Positions 1-5,838 of a DNA stretch of 5,838 nucleotides are shown in pieces. Under the pieces are notes generated by a model. It searched no databases and was not told the DNA's origin. It saw only the letters and a list, made by a program, of their open reading frames with translations. Origin of the DNA: JAWXVD01 sp044425705 (GTDB lineage: Bacteria > Bacillota > Clostridia > Lachnospirales > Lachnospiraceae); assembly GCA_044425705.1 (NCBI GenBank), contig JAWXVD010000173.1, positions 1 through 5,838 of the forward strand, written 5' to 3'. Position 1 is the first letter of the stretch; every line of letters begins with the position of its first letter. A program made the position numbers and the translations under genes.

Positions 1-511
1 GAAGGAGAAAAGGCTGCAAGTGCATCGATGGTATCAGGTTTTGTTAAATTGTTATATCCTAATGGCTTGTTTGAGAAAGAAGATATCGAAGAAATTCTTT
101 CATTCAGCTTAGAAATGCGACGTAGGGTAGAAGAACAGCTCAAAAAAATAGGTGGAATGGAATTCTATGATGTGAATTTCTCATATCTTGATAATGAAAA
201 CTTTGAGGAGCATTATGTTTCAGTACCAGAGCAAGGCGGTGGAAAACTTATTCCTGAAGGAATGGGAAATCATGGACAAGTATATACAGTATCACAAGGA
301 AAATCCGGAATGATAGGTGTATACCGTCTTGAATCCCAGATGTTACATGGTAATGGTAAATTTGAGCGTACTGGACTTGGAAGCGATAGAGATGCAAAAG
401 AAGCAACAAATACAGCCTTTAACTAATAGTAGTGCGGAAGATGCAGTATTTAAGGCTTTGGGAGTGAATAAAATATTTTTGAAGATTGGAGGTGTGATTT
501 TTGGAAGTTGA
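1..511 (+). pseudogene. brxL: BrxL, BREX Lon-like AAA+ protein: 3' part, Lon domain largely deleted
   Basis: The reading frame is open from base 1 to the TAA at 424-426 and enters from the left, so the N-terminal AAA+ part lies outside the window. The protein carries the BrxL hallmarks RRRVEEQLKKIGG, FYDVNFSYLD, VPEQGGGKLIPEG and, near its end, GKFERTGLGSDRDAKEA. In the family this stretch leads into NxAFNY and then a Lon-protease domain of roughly 120 residues. Here it stops straight after NTAFN, and the next frame immediately shows NSSAEDAVFKALGVN, the usual BrxL C-terminus, running to the TGA at 509-511. I read this as an internal out-of-frame deletion with its junction near 420-430, removing the Lon core with its Ser/Lys active site. 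BrxL is known as a DNA-binding AAA+ component of type I BREX phage defence. The extension GVNKIF... past the usual end is also odd. Family identity is firm; the deleted length is estimated from memory of the family. Confidence 0.9.
488..492 (+). promoter_or_regulatory. Shine-Dalgarno GGAGG deciding a TTG start at 501
   Basis: A perfect GGAGG lies 8 bases before TTG 501. The next in-frame ATG, at 522, is about 29 bases away and has no comparable site. This supports TTG 501 as the real start of the nuclease gene, placing it within the last codons of the brxL remnant and implying translation from the same transcript. Confidence 0.6.
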
Positions 512-1552
512 AAGTTATTATATGGAATTACAAGCAGACGTTTCTGGAAGTATGAGTAAAATCGTTTTAGAAATGAGTTGTTCTGGGGAGTAGGTAGAGC
601 TCTTGATATAATGGAAACAGGGGTGAATTTTACAGTTGTATTTGATTATGCTTGTGATGTTGAAATTCACATGGAGAACAAAACAGAATTTTACCAGTTG
701 AAAACACATAAAACTAAAAAAAATTACACAATTCGATCTTTGACAAAAATAGAAAAAGAAAATTCTCAAGGTTCAATACTTGGAAAGCTGTACGTCCTGA
801 ATACAGGAAAAAATAAAAATGTGAAATTAGCAATTGTTACGAATGTATTATTTAGTGGTTTTACAGAATGTAAGGTTGGAGAAAATGTATTTACAGCGTT
901 AACTGCTGAAAAATTGCAAAAGATAGAGGATTCCTTAAAAAGTGAATTAGGAATTGATTCGGTGGATCTGTCTAATACCTATTATGTTTTCACAAGAATG
1001 AATTTAGAGGAACCTGAGAATGAAATGATGGGGAAAATCATTAAAAGTTTCGTGGAAATAATGAAATGTGAACCAGATAAACCGAATGCACTGTATAGAT
1101 TGATAAATGATGAAGTTCAAGAAAAAGCATGTTATGAATTACTGGTAAGCAGTTATGAAGAATTAGTTTCTAAAAAAGGAATAACTAGAATACAATTTGA
1201 ACGAATGATGCAATGTCATGCTATCAATGAAAAGACAGGAATTAAACAGACAGAAGAGTATATTAATTCTTTGTCAGACATTCTTCAGAAGAAGAAATAT
1301 AAAAAAGCATTAAGCAATATACTTGGTACTATGGCAAATTCAAAACCATTATTGAACCTAGAAAATGAGATATCAGAATATCTTATGACCTTAGAAGAAA
1401 TAGAATCAATAGATAGTCTGTTGGATGATTTAAGTAATAGATTTCATGGACAGTTCCCAATAGAAATAACAAATGCAGAGAAAACAGTGTATTATCTGAT
1501 AATAGCATTTAAGTTTGAGGAAGGAGTGTATGACGATGAAGGTGATGTTTAA
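501..1552 (+). pseudogene. Lamassu LmuA-like Cap4/DUF4297 nuclease, frameshifted near the N-terminus
   Basis: This looks like the DNA-degrading effector of a Lamassu-type anti-phage system. From TTG 501 the protein starts MEVESYYMELQADVSGSMSK, then the frame runs into TAG after about 30 codons. Restoring one A in the A-run at 558-561 gives SKNRFRNELFWGVGRALDIM, which joins smoothly to the long frame ending at TAA 1552. That product of about 350 residues carries the Cap4/DUF4297 signatures: VVFDYACDVEIH and EFYQLKTH (the D...QxK restriction-nuclease core), then SILGKLYVLN, KLAIVTNVLFSG and EPDKPNALYRLI. The C-terminal third is helical and has no domain I can name. The largest uninterrupted frame is 578-1552, whose first ATG is 612; starting there would lose the N-terminal helix. 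It overlaps the ATPase gene by about 17-23 bases. The break could be a true mutation, a phase-variable tract or a sequencing error. LmuA-type assignment is by pattern recognition, supported by the neighbour. Confidence 0.8.
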
Positions 1553-3022
1553 AGAATTATTTCTTTTTGCACCAGAAGAAAAGAAAGCTCGTAAATTAAC
1601 ATTTAAGGAAGGTATAAATGTTATTACTTCTAGTCAAGAAAACGGTACAGATAGGGGGAAATCTGTAATTATGAGAAGTCTTTATTATACACTCGGTGCA
1701 GAAACTTTTTTCGATAAGAATTGGGATAAACAGTCCAAAGTAGTTATTCTTAAATTTCAGATAAACGATTTACAATATTACATATATCGTTCAGGGGAGC
1801 TATTTAAGTTTTTTGATCAAAATACGGAGCTTTTATTTACAACTGTACGAAGAAAAGAACTTGCAGAAAAATTACTAGACTATACGTTGTTTGCAGTTCA
1901 CCTACCAGATCGTGAAAATAATAAGTTGGAGATAACGCCACCAGTGTTTAATTATTTGTTATTTTTCTTAGATCAGAATCATTATGATTGCAGTAAGTTT
2001 ACATCATTTGATAAGTTGGGACAGTATGAAAAAATAAAGGATAATGTAATATATTATCATTTAGGTGCTTACAATGAAGGGTATTTTGAACTGGTAAAGA
2101 AAAAAGAAATTTTAGGTGATAAAATATCGGAAATTGAGCATAGAAATGCACTTCTTATGGAGATGAAGGCGGATATAGACAGTAAACTTGAGTGTGATTC
2201 TTATGCGGGAAATGTAGATTCCTTAAATAAAGAGATTGACATACATAAACGAGAATATACTACCGTCTTGCAGGAATTAAATATTTGTAAGAAAAAATTG
2301 ATTAATCTTAGAAATGAGTTTTATGAGGTCGAACAATTATTAAAAGAAATAAGCAGTTCTGTGAAGAAAAACAAACAAAAGATAAAAAAAGTCAGAATGC
2401 ACATCTGCCCAGAGTGTGGTTCAGAAATCCAAGATAGCGTATCAATAAAAAGTAAGTTGTATGTTTTTGATGATGACCTTATTTCTGTAAAGAATCAGAT
2501 GCAGGCGCAATTAGCTGAAATACAGATTAGTATAGAAAAAGAGGAAGAAAAGTATAAAACATCACTCGATGCAATGAATTCATATCAAGAAAAAATGAAA
2601 ATAAATACCAGTCAAGTAAGTAATGTATTAAGGTACAAAGGATTATGCGAGATTAGAGAAGGTATTGTTAGTGAACAGTGCGATAATAATGGATTGTATG
2701 ATGAACAAAAATCAAAACTTGCAGCAGTTATTCTGATGCAATTTGTTATCCTGTGGTTTTTGATAGTCCTAATAATACAGAAACTGATAATGAAAAGAGA
2801 AAGACGCTTTTTCAATTTTTATTAGATGAGTTAAAGGAAGAATCACAGGCAATATTGTCAAGCATTGGGTTTGATAAAAATGATTTCAATATAGATGTTC
2901 CTGTTAATGTTATTGAACTTACAAATGAGAAGTATAATCTTCTCAACGATACTGATTATACTGAAAACAGTGAGTTACTTGAAAAACTTTGTGATGCAAA
3001 AAAATTAAATGAATGTGAATAA
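1536..3022 (+). pseudogene. Lamassu LmuB-like SMC/Rad50-type ATPase, internal deletion and frameshift
   Basis: Two frames form one gene. The first (to TAA 2825) has an N-terminal ATP-binding lobe with GINVITSS and a P-loop ENGTDRGKS (residues about 35-43). It continues with SVIMRSLYYTLGAE, then VFNYLLFFLDQ, then a coiled coil (about 190-400) holding CPECG at about 291-295, like a Rad50 zinc-hook half-site. The second frame, about 2705-3022, gives the C-terminal lobe: PVVFDSPNNTETD (Walker B/D-loop type), ILSSIGFD and EKYNLLNDTDYT. The frames meet around 2715-2735. The stretch expected between them, the returning coil plus the ABC signature region, is missing, so this is a deletion with frame change and not a single-base slip. 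The total of about 495 residues is short of the 600 or more I expect. Start: ATG 1536, or 1530, behind AAGGAG at 1521-1526; 1536 has the better spacing. In Lamassu this ATPase senses foreign DNA and controls the LmuA nuclease. As written it should be inactive. Confidence 0.8.
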
Positions 3023-3036
3023 AGAGGGAGAACAGA

Positions 3037-3285
3037 ATGAGCAAATATGATCCATTAGGAAAATATCTGAAGGATTCAAATAAAAAAATTGTGAAATTAA
3101 ATTATGATGAAATAGAAAAAATATTATCCGACAAGCTGCCTAATACTTCATTTAAGAATAAGGCATGGTGGTCAAATAATGATCGCTCACATGTTCAAAG
3201 TGTGGCATGGTCAGATGCGGGGTACGCCGTGGATAAGATACAGCTAGGAGAGTATATTATGTTTGTAAAAACAAAACAGATATAG
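3037..3285 (+). CDS. DUF7662-like small protein
   Basis: This intact 82-residue protein begins MSKYDPLGKYLKD and continues with a helix LNYDEIEKILSDKLP. It then has the block KAWWSNN..SHVQSVAWSDAGY and ends AVDKIQLGEYIMFVK. That order (KYDPL start, EIE helix, AWW-N, AW-AG, terminal strand) is the DUF7662 pattern as I remember it; its biochemical function is unknown to me. The start has GAGGGAG six bases upstream, and the gene sits 14 bases after the ATPase stop, so it is probably the last gene of the same transcript. No signal peptide or membrane segment is visible, so it should be cytoplasmic. Such small genes are often found singly near nuclease and defence genes; a role as an accessory to the Lamassu-like pair is inference from position only. 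Confidence 0.75.
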   Translation: MSKYDPLGKYLKDSNKKIVKLNYDEIEKILSDKLPNTSFKNKAWWSNNDRSHVQSVAWSDAGYAVDKIQLGEYIMFVKTKQI

Positions 3286-3401
3286 AATAAAGTTATGTTA
3301 TTTATCAGAGACACCAAGAAAAGCTGTGTTACAATAGACAAGAATTTAATGGATAGGTAGTTGCCAAATATAAATAATGAGAACTTCAATGGTGAATATT
3401 A

Positions 3402-4580
3402 ATGGAAATGGAAAGTGTAATTTTAGATGGATTAAGAAATCAATATAAACAAAAAATACATTTGAAAGATGGAAAAGAACTATTGATGTATTTGCATAAT
3501 ATGTTTCTGGTTACAGGGCGAGTAGATGTAATGTTCTGTAATTCTTTTTTACAGGAATCATTACAACTATTGATTAATGCGATTTTTTTGTATGAAGATG
3601 GTTTTTTTGATTGTGCATTTTATTCGGTGCGTCAAGCTGGTGAGGTGTTGAATACTATGCTTTATCTTGCAAATTGTGATAATGAAGAACTGAGTAAGTG
3701 GAACAATAAAGAAAGATTTCCGATGGATGGAAAAGTAAGAGAACAATTACAAAAGTTGGATTACGGATATAAGGAAATTAGTGACTTGCTCAAGTTTTAT
3801 TTTGATTATTATAGAAAATTAATCAAGAGTACACATAAGATTATACATAAACAAGGGGTAGACACGTTTTATTCTGATTCATTTAATGAAAAAAATAGAG
3901 TTGAACGTGAAAAGTTATTTATAGAGTCTTTGAAATATACAATTGGAATTGAAATAATTATTTTTATGATTTTAGATCCAATTTCTTTAGTTATGGCGGA
4001 CGAGGAACTTGCAATGAAATTTTATTATAATCCAATGACAGAGGCTATTGATGCTGATTATTTTAAGAAATATCTTGGACTAACGGATGTAATAGATAAA
4101 ATTAAGAGTTCTCATTTTTACAAGGATTTTGCAGAGCAATTTGAATCAAATGAAGAGATGAATATTGCAACATATTCTGTTATAAAAGATAATGCATGGG
4201 ATATTGCAGCACTTGATGATATCGAAAACCAGATACATTTGTTAAATACATATGAGAAATATATGTTTCGTATACTGAAGGCTGGAATAAGGGTAACAAA
4301 ATTCTATTATATGCAAGGGTGGGATTGGTATTTTACAACATATAAAAGTAGATTTCTGTATAGTGGATATAGTAGTGCAGAATTAAAACCATATAAAGAT
4401 AAAAAGGGAGAATTTAATCAGGCGTTTGGTCAGAAATATATAAGTACAATCAAAATGTATGATGATAATTTAATGCTTGAACATGATGATAAATTATCAG
4501 AACAAGAAATTATTACTATCAAACAGATCGAGAAAGAAATAAATAACGAATATGAAAAGGTACAACCAATACTACAATAA
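3402..4580 (+). CDS. Hypothetical protein, candidate HEPN-like domain
   Basis: I do not recognise this 392-residue family by name. Residues about 45-92 form amphipathic helices (FLQESLQLLINAIFLYEDG, then SVRQAGEVLNTMLYL) typical of all-helical bundles such as HEPN or DUF5677-like domains. A helix follows with YYRKLIKSTHKIIHKQG, in which R138 and H145 make the R-x6-H spacing of HEPN ribonucleases. Residues about 179-199 are strongly hydrophobic but interrupted by E184 and D192, so this is more likely a buried helix than a membrane segment. The second half (about 200-392) is charged and rich in aromatic residues (YYMQGWDWYFTTYKSR), with no motif I can place. The chosen ATG has only a weak GGTGA six bases upstream; ATG 3408 is an alternative. 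A 116-base gap from the preceding gene suggests its own promoter, but I see no convincing one. The frame is uninterrupted, unlike the genes before it. An RNase effector role is a hypothesis. Confidence 0.7.
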   Translation: MEMESVILDGLRNQYKQKIHLKDGKELLMYLHNMFLVTGRVDVMFCNSFLQESLQLLINAIFLYEDGFFDCAFYSVRQAGEVLNTMLYLANCDNEELSKWNNKERFPMDGKVREQLQKLDYGYKEISDLLKFYFDYYRKLIKSTHKIIHKQGVDTFYSDSFNEKNRVEREKLFIESLKYTIGIEIIIFMILDPISLVMADEELAMKFYYNPMTEAIDADYFKKYLGLTDVIDKIKSSHFYKDFAEQFESNEEMNIATYSVIKDNAWDIAALDDIENQIHLLNTYEKYMFRILKAGIRVTKFYYMQGWDWYFTTYKSRFLYSGYSSAELKPYKDKKGEFNQAFGQKYISTIKMYDDNLMLEHDDKLSEQEIITIKQIEKEINNEYEKVQPILQ

Positions 4581-4717
4581 TAGGTAATATAATATGCAAA
4601 GAATTTACGGACAAGAACAAAACAAAATATACTTTTAGGGAGAAATTATTTCTATTCAGCCACGTTCAAATGTATGGAGATATCTCGTGGATAATCGTAC
4701 TCACTCTCTAACTGGAT

Positions 4718-4921
4718 ATGAAGAAAAGCAAGCGAAGAAAAACAGCAGAAAATATGGATGAAATTAGAAAATATCTAGCAAAAAATGGAGAGTGCAAGAC
4801 AAAAGATATTGCAGAATATATAAACTTAAGTATTCCACGAACGAGAGCCATCATTGCCGAAATGGATGATGTTGTACCAAGCGATACAACCACCAACAGA
4901 GTATATTCTTTGCAAAAATAA
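4718..4921 (+). CDS. Small winged-helix DNA-binding protein, possible remnant of a larger protein
   Basis: A 67-residue basic protein: MKKSKRRKTAENMDEIRKYL, then ECKTKDIAEYINLSIPRTR as a helix-turn-helix, then AIIAEMDDVV and a short wing ending TNRVYSLQK. This matches the winged-helix modules found at the C-terminus of larger proteins (AlbA_2/divergent-AAA and Fic-type proteins in my memory) more than a typical free-standing regulator. The upstream sequence holds no long frame: a stop lies six bases before the ATG in the same frame, and a neighbouring frame is open only from about 4640 to 4746. There is no good Shine-Dalgarno. It may therefore be the surviving tail of a deleted gene. As a stand-alone protein it could be a local transcriptional regulator, which is inference. 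Confidence 0.5.
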   Translation: MKKSKRRKTAENMDEIRKYLAKNGECKTKDIAEYINLSIPRTRAIIAEMDDVVPSDTTTNRVYSLQK

Positions 4922-4997
4922 TTAAGTGAATGTCTCTAAAATGTCTACATTTACAGTCAAAACACACGGGATGAGGTGGAATAATTAGAAAAACCAT

Positions 4998-5009
4998 ACC
5001 ATATATGGT
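4998..5009. repeat. Perfect 12-bp palindrome ACCATATATGGT
   Basis: ACCATATATGGT equals its own reverse complement. It lies about 75 bases after the winged-helix gene and could be a dimer binding site. Its AT-rich core makes a chance occurrence plausible, and no promoter is clearly associated. Confidence 0.3.
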
Positions 5010-5070
5010 GATGAAAAGATTATATGTATACAACATACAGTTGGAAGTGTTGAATTCGAGTAGAATACAA

Positions 5071-5118
5071 AAACCTCGCAAAGCCTTGAGATATAAGGAC
5101 TTGCGAGGTTTATTTTTT
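5071..5118. terminator. Rho-independent terminator, probably bidirectional
   Basis: AACCTCGCAA at 5072-5081 pairs perfectly with TTGCGAGGTT at 5101-5110. After a 2x2 internal loop, a second stem CCTT/AAGG (5084-5087 with 5095-5098) closes a seven-base loop. A T-run follows at 5113-5118 and an A-run precedes the stem, so it can end transcripts from both sides: the plus-strand genes on its left and minus-strand transcription from the IS66 remnant on its right. Confidence 0.8.
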
Positions 5119-5166
5119 GTTGGTGATATTAAATTGATATTAAAAGTTACTTTCACCACTGTATTT

Positions 5167-5616
5167 GTAAGTGGTTCGTATCCGATGAATAATATAACGC
5201 CTAGACTTTCCCTATTGTTATATTTATAAAAAACTTAAACAGACAACGTTGGATGATTTTCCACCGTCATTGTTTCTACATCAATTAATCCTGAACATTG
5301 CTCTTTTATAAATTCACTCCATGGTAGCACCTGCCACAGAGGCATGAAAAAGAGAGGCCTTTCTCCCAATTGCGTAGGACTTGACCATTCGCTCGGTGGT
5401 GTTATTGGAAAGTTCACAACGACCGCCTTGCTGATATGTGCGTAAACTATCCCTGTGATTTTGGGTATAGTTTATAGCTTTTTCTAATTTACTTCCTTTG
5501 GTAGGATTTAAAGAATCAATCCAGGTTAAAAAACCATTCCAAACAGGAATTGCTTGTGCTAATCTATTGGCTTATCTTTCGTCAGAAGATAAACATTTCC
5601 ATTCTCTTTCTAAAAT
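5167..5616 (-). mobile_element. Degenerate IS66-family insertion sequence
   Basis: The element is defined by a decayed minus-strand IS66 transposase. Its left (transposase 3') edge may be at 5167, where the plus strand reads GTAAGTGGTTCG; known IS66 elements begin with GTAAG-type terminal repeats, so this fits, but the matching inverted repeat cannot be found because the other end is truncated. The right edge is set where transposase similarity stops and an unrelated plus-strand reading frame begins, near 5616. The other IS66 genes (tnpA, tnpB) and the first two thirds of the transposase are absent. Boundaries are approximate. Confidence 0.65.
5235..5616 (-). pseudogene. IS66 family transposase (TnpC), C-terminal fragment with stop and internal deletion
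   Basis: Read on the minus strand from about 5616, the frame gives LEREWKCLSSDER, an in-frame TAA (5572-5574), then ANRLAQAIPVWNGFLTWID, GSKLEKAINYTQNHRDSL and CELSNNTTERMVKSYAIGRK, then SLFHASVAGATME before a TGA at 5314-5316. The LSNN-x2-ER block is the conserved end of the IS66 catalytic domain; its glutamate (GAG, 5392-5394) is the likely last residue of the DDE triad. Another frame then supplies LPWSEFIKEQC, resembling the usual IS66 C-terminal end, and continues to TAA at 5235-5237. About 50-60 residues normally found between GA and LPW appear lost. The fragment cannot encode an active enzyme. Family call is strong; the deletion size is estimated. Confidence 0.8.
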
Positions 5617-5838
5617 GAAGAAGCACCAGTAGCAAAACCATGGCAACCAACAACACCAGATGAAGTTCGTAGATTTGCAATGGCAGAAAAAGCAGATCCA
5701 GTTGTTGCGTTAACAGCAAGCAATGCTTACCCAGTAACAGTAAAAAATGCTGTACAAGGAACACTTTGTGTAGCTGTTATGGAACTTTATATGGGTGAAG
5801 GATATACATTAGGAAGAACATATGATATTATGCCAAAT
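5617..5838 (+). CDS. Unidentified partial coding region, no start, runs off the right edge
   Basis: A frame open for 74 codons from GAA 5617 to the last base reads EEAPVAKPWQPTTPDEVRRF, then AEKADPVVALTASNAYPVTV, then LCVAVMELYMGEGYTLGRTY. It looks like real protein: amphipathic, cleanly coded, and with fewer AT-rich codons than the defence genes. A TAA lies just upstream in frame (5611-5613) and no start codon or ribosome site precedes the conserved-looking part, so it is probably a 5'-truncated gene joined to the IS66 remnant. The YPVTVKNA..GTLC..LMELYMG style faintly suggests a phage structural protein, but I cannot name a family. The minus-strand reading frame opposite this stretch is a low-complexity shadow. 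Confidence 0.45.

Larger units (their letters stand above)
4922..5166. other. Gene-free intergenic stretch
   Basis: No credible coding frame is seen on either strand. The short frames here lack ribosome binding sites and recognisable motifs. The stretch contains a perfect 12-bp palindrome near 5000 and a terminator hairpin at 5071-5118, listed separately, and ends where the IS66-like element appears to begin. Confidence 0.6.

Noticed and set aside
518..769. Minus-strand 83-residue frame
   Set aside because: Shadow of the Cap4-type nuclease gene, Phe/Cys/Ile-rich as expected from antisense of AT-rich coding DNA, with no ribosome site.
3361..3390. TTGCCA ... TTCAAT as a promoter for the gene at 3402
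   Set aside because: The -10 match is poor and lies too close to the start codon; not strong enough to list.
4588..4593. TATAAT box just after the candidate HEPN gene
   Set aside because: Perfect -10 match, but no -35 at a suitable distance and TATAAT is common in such AT-rich DNA.
4851..5159. Minus-strand 102-residue frame
   Set aside because: It runs through the terminator hairpin and the 3' end of the winged-helix gene and has no recognisable motif or ribosome site.
5155..5175. ACCACT/AGTGGT hairpin
   Set aside because: Only six pairs with a nine-base loop and no T-run; more likely part of the IS end than a terminator.
5005..5229. Plus-strand 74-residue frame
   Set aside because: It starts inside the palindrome, spans the terminator and the IS end, and has no Shine-Dalgarno; chance frame.
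5582..5764. Minus-strand 60-residue Leu-rich frame resembling a membrane segment
   Set aside because: Antisense of the plus-strand coding fragment; the Leu richness comes from reading its Ala/Gln codons backwards.
1..5838. CRISPR array, tRNA or rRNA
   Set aside because: No regularly spaced repeats and no cloverleaf or rRNA-like sequence seen on either strand.

Overview
The window is AT-rich DNA with strong GGAGG-type ribosome binding sites, TTG/ATG starts and short gene spacing. This fits a low-GC Gram-positive anaerobe of the Clostridia, probably Lachnospiraceae; that placement is inferred from style and remembered protein similarity, not from a search. The content looks like an accessory defence island that is decaying.

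Layout. (1) 1-511: 3' part of brxL, the Lon-like AAA+ gene that typically ends type I BREX anti-phage operons; most of its Lon-protease domain is missing, and the conserved C-terminal tail survives in another frame. (2) 501-3022: a two-gene Lamassu-like module directly behind brxL. It consists of a Cap4/DUF4297-type nuclease (LmuA-like) broken by an apparent one-base loss in an A-run, and an SMC/Rad50-like ATPase (LmuB-like) with a Walker A motif, a coiled coil with a CPxC element, and an out-of-frame internal deletion just before Walker B. (3) 3037-3285: a small DUF7662-like protein, closely linked. (4) 3402-4580: a 392-residue protein of unknown function with an R-x6-H motif in a helical region, a candidate HEPN RNase-type effector. 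(5) 4718-4921: an orphan winged-helix protein, possibly the remnant of a larger one. (6) 4922-5166: gene-free DNA with a 12-bp palindrome and a strong bidirectional-looking terminator hairpin. (7) about 5167-5616: a degraded IS66-family insertion sequence, transposase on the minus strand. (8) 5617-5838: a start-less plus-strand coding fragment of unknown function that runs off the right edge.

How the parts relate. BREX and Lamassu are separate anti-phage systems. Here the Lamassu-like start and its Shine-Dalgarno lie inside the brxL tail, so the two were probably co-transcribed. As written, brxL, the nuclease gene and the ATPase gene are all interrupted, so neither system is predicted to be functional unless the breaks are assembly errors. 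The intact genes are the DUF7662-like gene, the candidate HEPN gene and the small winged-helix gene. The most striking pattern is that three unrelated genes (brxL, the ATPase and the IS66 transposase) each lost an internal block while keeping both conserved flanks, with a frame change at each junction.
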